A stretch of DNA of 64,000 nt from Ureaplasma sp. ES3154-GEN (GCF_025780075.1 NZ_JAOXHM010000001.1:89275-153274); one strand, 5' to 3'. Numbered from the stretch's first letter, positions 49,649 to 60,014 are shown. Numbers and translations: made by a program. Notes: generated by a model not told the origin, from the sequence alone.

Positions 49649-49695
49649 CTTATGCTATCCTCCTAAAAAGTAATCAAACTTTTTGGGAGCATAAG
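49649..49695. repeat. Long imperfect inverted repeat (hairpin)
   Basis: CTTATGCT (49649-49656) pairs with AGCATAAG (49688-49695), and inside it CCTAAAAAGT pairs with ACTTTTTGGG around AATCAA. An 18-bp hairpin interrupted by a small bulge (ATCCT). It may be a terminator or a mobile-element end. Confidence 0.65.
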
Positions 49696-49730
49696 AAAAA
49701 AAGGTAAGCCAAATGGCTTGCCCTTTTTTT
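49696..49730. terminator. Strong bidirectional terminator
   Basis: An A7 run leads into GGTAAGCC, loop AAAT, then GGCTTGCC and T7. The third strong hairpin within 110 bp; it closes the core region before the decayed island. Confidence 0.85.
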
Positions 49731-51095
49731 ATCGCTCGAAAAATTTAGCGAGATTTAAAAAATACAAAATAAAAAATTTGGCAATTCTAAAAAATGATTC
49801 TTTGTTAAATAAGAAAAAGCCGTTTCGTACAACTTCCTAGCTTTGTTTATAACGCATTAATATTGCGAGCGAAAATTCTGCGGTCATGTCTTTGGTTATA
49901 CAGTTATATAAATATCAAACATCTTCGTCAATCAATTGTAATTTTTGATGGCGATGAATGCTTCTTTATTTATAAGCAAGTCAATTTAGCTAATAATTTA
50001 GATATAAATGAAAGAACGATTTAAAAATGTTATAAAGCGTTAAAAAGCTTCAAATAATAAAAGTCGCGCCTCAAGGTTTGGAACATCAAGTAAAACTGTA
50101 TTTTAATTCAAGTCAAACAGTTTATGAAGCAATCGCGATGAATAAGGAATTATTGAATACGATAAAAGAATGCGGGGCTAGAACACAATGTTTTCATGAA
50201 TCATTTATATAACAAAATCTATAATTAACCGTGTTAGAAAACAGTTTATAATAAACAACATAAAGCCATCGATCTAAAAACATCTGTTTAATTATGCTGA
50301 ATTAATTGCGTAATACAATAAGATAATCGCACATTAGAGGCGAATAAAAGTTTGGGTCCTGTATCGATTGATATGATATTTAAACTAAATGGAACAATAT
50401 TGCATAAGTGCGAAAGATTTATTTGTGCTTATATTTAGCAATTTAAATTTTAACCCTAAAAGGTTAATATAAGACAACTAAGGAAATATAAGAACTTTTA
50501 AAAATCGAGTTCGTAGTACCAACATGTTCAATTAATTATTACGCAAATCATCATCGGTAGTCATGCCTAATGTTTTTTGTCTAACAAAAAAGAGTTATTC
50601 GCAACGAATGTGAACGAGAAACTAAAATGGTTTCAAAAACACGTTAAACAAAATAACACTGTTCGTCAGAATCAATCGTTTTATACGATTTTTTGCTAAA
50701 AAAGCCGAGAATGTAAAGGTTGATAATGTACAAAAGAAGTTAAGCTAACATACAGAAAACTTCTGAGATCTAATTAGTGATTTAGGTTTGCAAAAAGGTT
50801 TGATTACAAAAAATTAATATTATCAGATTTAGAAAGAACATGTACAAAGTTTTTTGAAAGCTAACAAGTTGAATGATGAAAATGTCTGTTGCTATTATAC
50901 ACATTGTACAGTAATGCTGAACATATACACCCTGATTTTTTCTTTTATAAAACCTATGCTAGATTTTTAAAATAAAAAAATGAAACTGAATTAGCGAGCA
51001 AAAAAGACATTTGATATGTAAATTTATCAGAAGCATCACAAAAAGCTGTTACGAACATTCAAGATTTTTTTATCCAACAAATCCTAATTTTTAAA
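49731..51095 (+). pseudogene. Decayed mobile-element gene(s), replication-initiator-like
   Basis: About 1.3 kb with stops in every frame but with clear coding echoes on the plus strand. Around 49955-50040 one frame reads FFIYKQVNLANNLDINERTI and, after a stop, KCYKALKS, a winged-helix pattern like that in plasmid or phage replication initiators. Around 50060-50190 another frame reads PQGLEHQVKLYFNS, then QTVYEAIAMNKELLNTIKE. Near 50640-51060 further pieces (QNQSFYTIF, FWDLISDLGLQKGLITKN, SFLKANKLNDENV) continue the trend. Many frameshifts; clearly not functional. Which element it came from I cannot say. A 86-codon open frame at 51101-51361 has no recognisable character and is probably part of the same debris. 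Confidence 0.5.
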
Positions 51096-51511
51096 AAAAG
51101 ATGGACAACATCAATCGTATTTTTAGAAAACTTAAAGAATATATATTGAAATATTATTCAGATTATAAATATAGAAAGTATGTATGTTTTAATCCTCAAA
51201 TTGAAAATACAGTTTTAATCGTCACCAAAATAACGATTAAGATTATTAATCAGGTAGATAATAAAAGCAAAATTATAAATATGATATATGTAATGAACTT
51301 AAGGTATCATATATCATATGCTAAGTTGCCTACAGCTCCTAAGATTTTTGGTATATATTAAACTACGTTTCTTACATTTAATTTTATATATAACCCACTC
51401 AAATCCAAGTAGTTTATTTGGACTTGTTTTCGTTTTCAGTTCATCAAATCCTTAATCTTAATTACCAAAATAAAGAATAAGAACTTTTAATTCTCATCCT
51501 GTTTTTCATAT

Positions 51512-53299
51512 TTACTTTATATTTGTATCTTGCAAAATTTCCTTGAGTTTTTCGATAATTAATTCTTTTCTTTTATTAAAGAATTCAATAAAATTTTCAA
51601 AATCTAAATTTACATCTGGTATATAATTATCCTTTTTGAATTTAGCTTGTTTTTCAGTGTCACCAGGGTATATTTCTTCGAGCCAAACTTTAAATTCTTT
51701 ATCATTCTTTTCCTTATTTGGAACAGCTTCAAGTAATTGAAGATTAGGAAGACAATTAAAATTTTCTAAATATGTATCAATGTCTTTTTCATTAAAACCT
51801 TCTTCATGCAAATTTTTCTCTGTAAATAAACTTTTAGGAAAAATGTGATCTATATGAAAACGGTTTCTATAATTTAGATTTGGATATAATAAAGATAATA
51901 ATGAAAAAGTAAAACCTTTACCGTATTTTTCTTTAGTATATTCTCTTATTTCATCATCTGTGAATAATAATGTTTTATTACTATTTTTAAATTTTTCAAT
52001 AATTTGTTCTAAAGGAAATTCTGTATTATTTTTATCTATAATATTACGAATGGTTGTTAACACACTATCACTATGTCCGCCAAATAGTTTTTTTGTTAAA
52101 GCTAAAACTAAGTATTTTTTTATTTTATTTTTATCTTTTCAGTTTTTATATGAGGTAAAGTAATTCTCATTTGCTTTTATTTTATATAAATAATAAGCAA
52201 TAGGAATAATTGCATTTTTTGAAGTTAACGTTTCTTTAGTATAACCAAAACTTGATACCAATTCTACCGCTATTCTTATAGCCTTAGTTACATCATCTCA
52301 ATTGTTTTCCATCTTTTCTGTATTTGTTTCATTAAAGTTATCTACTTTATATTTAATATTTGGAAAATTATTCATTACTAAACTTGCTTTTAAAACAAAG
52401 TCTTTATCAAAATTAAAGCCAATATGATCACTATTGTCAATACGATTAATTTCATTAACAAAATTTATCATTAGTTCTCTTGCGTCTTTTTTCTTCCATT
52501 GTGCAGTTACCTTTGACAATAATAAATCTGAATCACTCAATACAGTTCCACCACTATTTAGTCTTATAAAAATATCCAATACTTTATCTAATGATTCACT
52601 ATCTGTGATGTAATAGCTTATAAGTTTTTCGGTATGAATGAGTTTATATAACTTGCGCAATGTTTCTCTGCACTTTTCTTTTGTTTCTTCCTTGTAATTA
52701 GCAAAAATATCTTTTTTCTCTAATAAATGATTCTCTATTCCTTTTTCTTCATCAACATCTAATATGTCACCTACTCAATACCAATAATTATTTTCATCTT
52801 TTTTATTCGCATTTTCTTCGGTTAAAAATTTAAAATTATTCTCAAAATCATTATCTTCTGTTTTTTGGTCTGATTTTGGGATTAAATTAAGATATAATTT
52901 GGTTTCCGGATACGTATCATCTTTATCAGGTTGTTTGTTTCGCAACTTTTTTGAATAACTACCCTTTAAAGCTATATAAATCGAAGTCAGTCTTTGTTGA
53001 CCATCTAAAATAGCAGTAATTTCTTTTTCGCCATTTATACTAACTTTTTCATTATGTGTTTTTTTTCTTTCGTGATAATATTCTAAAAATTTATAAAATT
53101 TGTAATTGCCTGTATTTTCTTTTTTTATTTTCCAAAATAAAAATCAACCAATAGGATATTCTCTCATTATGCTATTAAAAAGTATTTCAATTTGTTTAGT
53201 GTCCCAAACAAACTCTCTTTGAATCGCAGGAAGAAAATATTTCCCGCTTTTGATATTATCTACTACTTCTTTTATTGTTAATGGATCTTCGTATGCCAT
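51512..53299 (-). CDS. GmrSD-like restriction protein (DUF262 + DUF1524)
   Basis: A 595-residue intact protein, read with TGA as Trp. The N-terminal DUF262 (GmrS-like, ParB/Srx-fold NTPase) part shows LPAIQREFVWD (about residue 23) and ILDGQQRLTSIY (about 99), the family's invariant blocks, followed by IFIRLNSGG near 245. The C-terminal DUF1524 (GmrD-like HNH nuclease) part has NRFHIDHIFPKSLF near 490 and a following NCLPNLQLL, where HNH proteins have the Asn. Fusions of this kind act as modification-dependent (type IV) restriction against phage DNA with altered bases, such as glucosylated hydroxymethylcytosine; target specificity here is unknown. It is the only intact large gene in the 49.7-54.9 kb decayed zone. 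Start ATG 53299 behind AAAAAGGAGACT. Confidence 0.9.
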
Positions 53300-53399
53300 C
53301 TATATAGTCTCCTTTTTAATTTATTTTTATCCGTTCTGATAAGTGCGTTTATAATTTAACTAGCTAATCTATAATATCGCAAGCACTACAACCGCATTT

Positions 53400-53582
53400 C
53401 TAATTTTTTTGTATAAGTGAATCAGTCATATCTTTTTCAAACTCAAAAACACTAGAATAACCTTGAAACATTAAGCAGTTTTTTAGTGTTAATTTTCTTA
53501 TAGCATATTTTCTTAAAATAATATGTCCATCTATTCTCATATTGGCAGCTAATGTAGAGCATAAGTTTATTTTCTCTAACAT
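53400..53582 (-). CDS. Small open reading frame, doubtful
   Basis: A 60-codon frame (ATG to TAG) upstream of the restriction gene on the same strand. The predicted protein has no signature. It may be a remnant of a longer gene or a chance frame; no strong ribosome site is visible. Confidence 0.2.
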   Translation of the reverse strand: MLEKINLCSTLAANMRIDGHIILRKYAIRKLTLKNCLMFQGYSSVFEFEKDMTDSLIQKN

Positions 53583-54930
53583 AAACTTTATACCATTGAT
53601 ATAAAATAAATTTATTTATCACTTCTTTTTAAAGTATTGTAAAAAATTTTATAAGTAGTCTCTGTGTAGTTAGTATTTATTATCTACTTTTAAAATGAAA
53701 TCCTCATTATCTAATAATTTTTTACAAATATTTTGCATTTAATATGTCTTGATTATAAAGTAATTTTATGCAAAAATCCTAGTGATATAAATTTTTTCTA
53801 TTTTCTGGGAAATTTGAATATTCACTATCATTTAATACCATCATCTTTAGGTTATAAGCATAGCTCTGAATTGTTTTTTAAACTCTTGAAAAAAGAAGGG
53901 TAAACCAATCAAGTTGTTCTTTTTGTTACTTAAAATTTTGGAAAACAATCATTCGAAAAAAGTATTAATCTTTTTTGAGATGACGCTTTTATAGATAAAT
54001 TAGCTTGGAAATTAAAGACCAAAACGCTTCTATGATAAATTCCGTCTTATGAAAGTAGCGCATAATGCGTTCGTTTGAAAGATTAAAAATCACAAGACCT
54101 TTCGCTTTTTGTTTATTCAGCACATAAGTGATGAATTACTTATTCTTAATGTTTTTTAAAAACAAGGACTGCATTCTAAAATAGTGTCTTTTATCCAACA
54201 AGTCGCCCGTTTCACAGAGTGTCAAAAAGGGTCTTTATCAATTAAGACGGTGTGCCGTTTATTAATTAAATTATAAAAATAACAGTTAAGAAGAAATTCT
54301 TAATAGGTGAAAACAAACATTATTATGGTGGTAATAATGAAACATTTATTGCGCATTATATCAATAAATTTAGCAACCAATCCTTTTCATCATCCAAAAT
54401 AGACACCTTTAGGAAGGAACGTATCTAATGTGGTGTTTCTAGGAGCACAAACGTAGTCTTTATTGGATAAAATATTGTAGTGATGTCACAAAAGTAATCA
54501 CACTTTTTATATAATTTTCAACGTCCTATATACTATACCTATATATACATATTTGTAAGGTTAAAATTAAAAGCATTTGTCATTTTTTGAAAAAGTGCCA
54601 TCACTAAAAAACAAGATAGTTATTAATAATACATATTATATAAACTCATCCTCAGAGGTTATAGGCGAACCCCTTATCTCGCCCCAATAATGAATGCACC
54701 TGTGTAGATGTGCGCAGATAATAAAACTTCTTTCATCTTAGTGAAAAATAAAAGTATATGCAACTAGTAAAAATAGGTAGTAAACGGTAGTGGGTGTTGA
54801 AATTATGCTAAAAAATTATTTTTTAGTGTAAAATACATATAATAAAACTTAAGGTGTCATACACTATAGCCCTTTATTTCCTGCAGATGCAACTTTTTTA
54901 TTTCCATTATAATAAATATCAATAACACAA
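53583..54930. other. 1.35-kb AT-rich region with coding echoes but no intact gene
   Basis: Stops in all frames. Pieces on the plus strand around 54150-54420 look coding-like (SFIQQVARFTECQKGSLSIKTV as one short run, read in two parts; GENKHYYGGNNETFIAHYINKF in another frame) but no family is recognisable. A near-palindrome CTAAAAAATTATTTTTTAG lies about 54809-54827, and a TATAAT box at 54908-54913 probably serves the HTH gene that follows. Confidence 0.4.
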
Positions 54931-54942
54931 GAGGGGGAAAAA

Positions 54943-55293
54943 ATTATTACAAGAAAATTCCAAAAACAAGAAGTTTTAAAACGTTATTTTGCAAAGGAAA
55001 TGAGTGTTAAACAATTAGCAGAAATTTATAAAATTACGCCAACAACAATTTATAAATGAATTAAACAGTTTCAAAATTCAGAAATTAAAGACGAAACTAT
55101 TTGTAAAAATATTGTTCATAACGAAAAAATAGCAGCAATTATTTATTTTCGTAATCATTATGTTAGTATTGATGCAGTGTGTGCAAAATTTAACATTACT
55201 CCCAAAATTTTTATCTTGTGGCACGATGAATTCATTGCAGATTGCAAAAATAAACAATATATTAAGCATTTCAAAATAACTAATGATAACTAA
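54943..55293 (+). CDS. Small double helix-turn-helix protein with a probable ATT start
   Basis: A frame of about 116 codons ending TAA at 55293. A very strong ribosome site (GAGGGGGAAAAA, 54931-54942) is followed at once by ATT ATT ACA with no ATG, GTG or TTG nearby; ATT is an accepted start in code 4, so I set the start at 54943 (54946 also possible). The first in-frame ATG, at about 55000, has no site and would cut into the first HTH. Two HTH-like units are visible: SVKQLAEIYKITPTTIYKWI (about residues 20-39) and a weaker VSIDAVCAKFNITPKIFILW (about 74-93). It resembles IS3-type OrfA or transposon regulators but is not followed by OrfB. A DNA-binding role is inferred. One Trp is TGA. The structured RNA gene begins 225 bp downstream. 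Confidence 0.6.
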
Positions 55294-55482
55294 AAATCAA
55301 TACTAAATAAAGCTGAAAAATAAGCCTTAATTTGTTGTTTTATTGTTATAAAAAATTTAGATAAACAATAAATTCGTTCAAAAAGATTATTTTATAAAAT
55401 GAAAAACTCTTAAAAACTATCTGAAAAACTTTTTTCTTAGTATAATAAAACATCAGCGAATACATTTTTAAATTAATTTTAG

Positions 55483-55511
55483 TTGACAAAAATATATTTT
55501 TTTTATATAAT
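55483..55511 (+). promoter_or_regulatory. Consensus sigma-70 promoter
   Basis: TTGACA at 55483-55488 and TATAAT at 55506-55511 with exactly 17 bp between them: both boxes are full consensus. Transcription should begin near 55518. It has no open reading frame downstream and drives the structured RNA. Confidence 0.9.
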
Positions 55512-55517
55512 ACTATC

Positions 55518-56005
55518 TAAATAAATATTAATGACCGAACAATAAGTCCTTGCTTATAAGGTACTTGTGCTTGAGAATGGTAATTACTTTGTAATTAGAG
55601 TTCTGTTGAGTTAACGTATTAACGAAAAGTACAGGGTGGAACTATCTGTTTATAGTCTTAAACGATTCACGAAAGGTATATCTAGGTTTCTGATAAGTGT
55701 GGCGCTGTCAGCAAACGATGCCAACTAGGTAGTACAGTTGAAGCACCGCGAGGTGTGTATAAATCTTCTGTCGTGAAGTAGGAACGAAAATCTGTAGAAA
55801 CTTTAAAATACAAAATCAAAGGCAAGTTCCTTGGGTAAAACCCGGAGTTATCAGAAGACGTAATTAATCTTCTGTCCGTGCGTGAATAAAGAGTGTAAAC
55901 ATATACTTGGTGGAGTTGATTCGTCTCCGTCTTAATATTTATTTTTTTATGCCTTTGATCGTTTAATTGAACATAAAAACACTCCCTGTTTGGGAGTGTT
56001 TTTTT
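55518..56005 (+). ncRNA. Large structured RNA of unknown family (~485 nt)
   Basis: It has a consensus promoter, is relatively G/C-rich for this genome, has stops in all frames and ends at a perfect terminator. A 3' domain is closed by ATCAAAGGCA (55815-55824) with TGCCTTTGAT (55950-55959), a 10-bp perfect long-range helix. Inside lie GGGT/ACCC (55833-55843), CAGAAGA/TCTTCTG (55852-55874) and GGAG/CTCC stems. The 5' domain is closed by GTACTT/AAGTAC (55561-55566 with 55627-55632) around TAATTAC/GTAATTA and others. Between them are a CACC-GCGA-GGTG GNRA hairpin (55744-55755) and a possible pseudoknot (CTGA 55690 with TCAG 55708, crossing TGGC/GCCA). It lacks the hallmarks of tmRNA, RNase P RNA, SRP RNA, rRNA and T-box leaders. 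Function unknown. Confidence 0.82.
55975..56005. terminator. Terminator of the structured RNA
   Basis: AAAAACACTCCC and GGGAGTGTTTTT form a 12-bp perfect stem around TGTTT with a T run; also usable by the convergent phosphoesterase gene. Confidence 0.92.
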
Positions 56006-56019
56006 AAAAAAATTATCTA

Positions 56020-56970
56020 TTAAATTTTTTCTTCAAAACTTTTAATGGTTTGAATGATATTTTTTACTTGATCTGGTTTTTCAATGATAAATCCAGCAGA
56101 GTTAAAGTGTCCGCCGCCGCCAAATACTTTAGCAACCCGTGATACATCGTAACTCGTCTTTGATCGAATTTCACCACGGTATTTTCCATCTAGTTTTTTT
56201 AATAACATAAAACAAACTTCAGAGCTTGCTATTTCTGCGAATTTAGCTGTTAAAGGACGAACAATATCATTATGCACAACTGTGTCAACAACTAAAAAAT
56301 CAATATTGTCTTGCCTTTGCTTTTGGTTTAAATAACTAAAAACAAGTTTATTTTCTTCATTTGTTAATGCCAATTTTTTGATTAAACCTAAATAATCTAA
56401 ACCGCGCTCAATCAACCAAGACAATGCAAGGAATGTTTGACTACTAATATTACGTTCTCGTAAAAATTCAGTGTCAGTCAAAATTGCAGTTGCAAGCCCT
56501 TCTAAACAACGTTGATTCGTTTTTAGATTTAATACATCTGCCAGCACCACTAATGGCTCTCCTGTTGCAGGTCAATAGTCACCGCCAATTGCAAACATCC
56601 ATTCACCTTCTTCGTGGTGATGATCAATTTTTAAGGATGTGGCCGGATTTACCCGTTGATCATAAATTCGTCGATAAGTTGATGTATCAACAACAATTTT
56701 TAACGATTCGTTAAAGAATGTATCGTCCACCAAGCCAGCAGGTCCATCCAATAAAAATTGGAGGTTACGTGGATAATCATCACCACTAATGCGTACTTGT
56801 TTATTAGGAAATGCAAGACGTATTAATTCTTGTAATCCAACTGCGCTTCCTAAAGTATCTCCATCTGGTTCGATGTGTGTACATAACGTGATTTTGTCAT
56901 ACTTTTTAATGTATTCTCAAAAAGTATGAAGCAAGGAAATTAATTGATTATTATTTTGTTTATGAAACAT
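56020..56970 (-). CDS. DHH/DHHA1 phosphoesterase, NrnA/MgpA type
   Basis: Degrades very short RNA (nanoRNA) and/or pAp in this family. The 316-residue protein has the DHH-domain metal motifs THIEPDGDTLGSA (about residues 31-43), Asp in VVDTS, and IDHHHEE (about 119-125), and the DHHA1 substrate motif GGGGHFNSAGF near 290. Start ATG 56970 lies within the end of the permease gene (11-bp overlap), so the two are translationally coupled. Several Trp are TGA-encoded. Whether it prefers nanoRNA or a cyclic dinucleotide product cannot be decided here. Confidence 0.92.
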
Positions 56971-59149
56971 GATAATCACTCGCTTGACTATTTAAGTAAT
57001 TATTTATCGCATATTTTTGTGCTTGGTATACTTGTTTATTTACACGTTTGTTTATATGGGCCTTTTGCATATTTGTAAGGGTCGTTTCTTTAGCTTTATC
57101 TTTAATAATCTTAATCTCAGTTTGAATTTGTTTTAAATTGACCTGATAACTTTTTTTAGTTAAACTTTGTAGATAAATTAAACGTTCATAAGTATGTCGA
57201 TCAATATGGTTGTTATAATATGTGGCATAATGATAAACAGAATTAAACATATGATCACGGTATGCTAAATTGTAGTTAATCGGTTTGTAGTGGTTTGCAA
57301 AACTAATATTAAATGTTTTTGCAACTGCAAGGGCATGAATTGTTTTTCAATTTCGTAAAAGACGCTTGAACCACACACCCTGACTAAAGAAATATCCAGT
57401 CATTACTTTTTTACGCAATAATGACGATACATATTCTAGAATCATTAATAAAATAATTGTGAAAATTAAGTATGCCGATAGAATATTTCAGTTCGATGGG
57501 TTACCTGATAAGATATTAATTTGTAAACCAAAAGGTGAAGCACCCACTGTCCCGATTACAGTTGTAGATTTGAAGTTAATTTCAATTCGATATAAGAAGT
57601 TTGAAATAATTGTTGGCATAATTTCTTTAATTGTATACTTGAATTTTAAACCAACAGATGCACCGATTGAATCTAATGACTCAAAGAAACGTTTAGGAAT
57701 TTTTTCGACAGCTTGGGTAGTTAATTTCCCCATCATTCCAATTGAATGGATTCCTAACGCAAGCACACCCGCAAAAACGATGGAATCTTTTGACAGGGCT
57801 AAGAATAAAATTGCAAACGTAAAAGCCGGAACAGCACGAAGAATAATGATTATTAATTTAAAAAATAATGATCATCATTTAGTAATATTAAACGATGCCA
57901 ATAGAGCTAATGGGATAGCTAATATTGTTCCGATTAGAGTTGATAAAATAGCCACTGCAAGGGCATTTAAACCTAATTTAATCGGATTATCACTCCCCCA
58001 ACCCTTAAAGACTTGTCAATAAGGACTAAAGAAACTATTCATTCCTTTAACAAAGAAAGAAATTTGTACATCGTTAGCACTCGCAAATTTAATTTGAAAT
58101 AACGATAAAATAACAAGTGTTAAAATAACAATTCCTAAACCAACTTTCCATAAATAAACTTTTGGTTTTTGTTTTTTTAATTGCTTTAAATACTCATTGT
58201 ATGGCAACTTATCATCGACAACAGGACGTTTAGGAACTGCCTCTAAAAAATATTTTTTAACTAAAAAGTTTAAAACTTCTAAAATCACCATAAAGGTAAT
58301 TAGAACTCATAAAACAATTGTTAATCCTCCGAATTTACCATATTCTTGGTAGTTGGTTACCGACTCCCCAATTGTAGGAATCCCTACAATTGAAAGAATT
58401 GCTGCAAATCGTACAACCATTTCAAACGAATAGAAACCATATGCAAAAATTCGTTTATTTAAATAAGGCATAATTGAACGCTTGAAAGCAACCATTTTGT
58501 TATTTCCAATTGCTTGTAATCCGTGATATGCTGACACATCGTACGTATCCAAATCTTCGTATAGCCACTTAGCCATTACCGATGATACAAACACCGCTAA
58601 CGCAAAAGTAGCTGCTAATTCAGGTGAAACTAAATTTTTAAACCCAAAAGCAAAAACAATAGGTGGAATTGACCGAATAATAGACATAAAAATCCGCATC
58701 GGCATATAAATAAAAGGAGTTTTAATAAAATTTTTTGCACTTAATAAGGCAATTGGAACAGAAATAATAATTCCTAAAATAGTCCCTAAGATTGAAAAAC
58801 TAATTGTTTTTCATAAATACTTAAGTGCATGCACAAAAGTGGCTGTTGGAGTGTAATCTTCCCCTGCGACATCAATAGTTTTGAAATTAAAAAAATCAGG
58901 AATATATTTTTTTCAAAAAATATCTTGTCCGCTAAAATCCGGTTTGCTAATTCAAACAATAACTGCAAAAATAGCTAAACTTGCAAGAATTGCAAAAATA
59001 CTAAATCATGGGAAACTTTTAGTTACTTTTTGACCATTGATGTCAATAAATTTTGGTTGGAAGTAGTTCTTAATCTTTTGCAGAACAAAGATAAAACGTG
59101 CTTTATGGTGTGAAGATTTAGAAAGTTTCTGGTGTACTACTTGTTTCAT
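56960..59149 (-). CDS. Double-length ABC transporter permease (P69-like)
   Basis: A 729-residue membrane protein with two PhnE-type permease domains fused in one chain, about residues 45-345 and 385-590. Each has several helices and an EAA-like cytoplasmic loop (GLQAIGNNKMVAFKRSIMP in the first, IGASVGLKFKYTIKEIMP in the second). The C-terminal 130 residues are a basic, Tyr-rich helical tail absent from simple permeases. This is the P69 partner of the P37-P29-P69 uptake system of mycoplasmas, annotated as phosphonate-type; the P37 homologue of M. hyorhinis (Cypl) binds thiamine pyrophosphate, so that is a plausible substrate. Its start overlaps the ATPase gene by 32 bp. Confidence 0.9.
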
Positions 59150-60014
59150 TTTTAATCTTCTCTAAAATATCTGCCTGAATTGTTTCCCGTTTACGTTTAG
59201 TTTCAATAAACTGTTGTTCATCAAATTGTTCAAGTTGTTCACCATAAATTTGTTTTAAAATATCTAAATTAACATTAGTTGATGGTCCGTCGTAAACGAT
59301 TTTTCCTTTTTTAACCCCAATAATTCTATCAGCATATTGTAACGCTAAATCAACGTGGTGTAAATTTGCAAGTACAGTAATATTTTCTGATTTATTAACA
59401 TACAAAAAGCCATCCATTACACTTTTTGCCATAATAGGATCAAGCGCGCCAACGGGCTCATCAGCTAAAATAATTTTTGGATTTTGTGCAAGTGTACGAG
59501 CGAGTGCAACACGTTGCATTTGTCCACCTGATAAATCCTTTGCTAAATCATATGCATTTTCAAGAATATTTACTTTGGCTAATGCACGGTATGCGAAATC
59601 TTGGTCACGTTTTGAATAAAGTCCAAAAAAGGCACGAAAACGATTCATTTTTGCCGCACGCGCTGCAAGAACATTATCAATAACAGAAATATTATCAATT
59701 AAATTATATCCTTGAAAAACAATTCCAACTTTTGTTCTAAATTCACGTAGTTTTTTGCCATTTAATTTACTAACTTCATACGGACCAACTTTTAATGTTC
59801 CGTCACTGATTGTATTGATTTTGTTAACAGTTTTTAAAAGAGTGGTCTTTCCGGCACCGGAAAGACCAATAATTGCGACAAATTCACCCTGCTTAATTTG
59901 CAGATTGACATCAATTAACCCTTTTGTTCCATTTGGATAAGTTTTGCTAACATTAGATCATTCAATCGTTCAATCAGATAACTGTTTAGGATTTTTTGAT
60001 TTGTTAGAACTCAT
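59118..60014 (-). CDS. ABC transporter ATP-binding protein (P29-like)
   Basis: Powers the P37/P69 uptake system. The 298-residue ATPase has Walker A GLSGAGKTTLL (about 42-52), signature LSGGQMQRVALARTLA (about 162-177), Walker B IILADEP (about 182-188) and the H-loop NLHHVD (about 217-222), all intact. It matches the phosphonate-transport (PhnC) subfamily. Two TGA-encoded Trp lie in the first 20 residues. It starts 8 bp after the P37 gene and overlaps the permease start by 32 bp. Confidence 0.94.

Noticed and set aside
51101..51361. 86-codon open frame at the edge of the decayed zone
   Set aside because: No ribosome site, no recognisable pattern, and it lies within mobile-element debris convergent to the restriction gene.
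55618..55680. T-box-like GGGTGGAAC in the structured RNA
   Set aside because: The antiterminator consensus needs ACCGCG after it and a specifier loop ahead of a synthetase or transporter gene. Here the sequence continues ACTATCTG, and no gene follows on the plus strand.
55518..56005. tmRNA (ssrA)
   Set aside because: Neither the 5' GGGGxTG-type end and 3' tRNA-like TTCGA...CCA end nor a tag reading frame ending in a hydrophobic AxA-type sequence is present.
57459..58022. 187-codon plus-strand open frame opposite the permease
   Set aside because: It is the complement of the P69 permease coding region, has no ribosome site or family features, and exists because the permease is TGA-using and AT-rich.
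58066..58085. Half of a CIRCE element (TTAGCACTC)
   Set aside because: It lies inside the permease coding region and no GAGTGCTAA partner is found at the required spacing.
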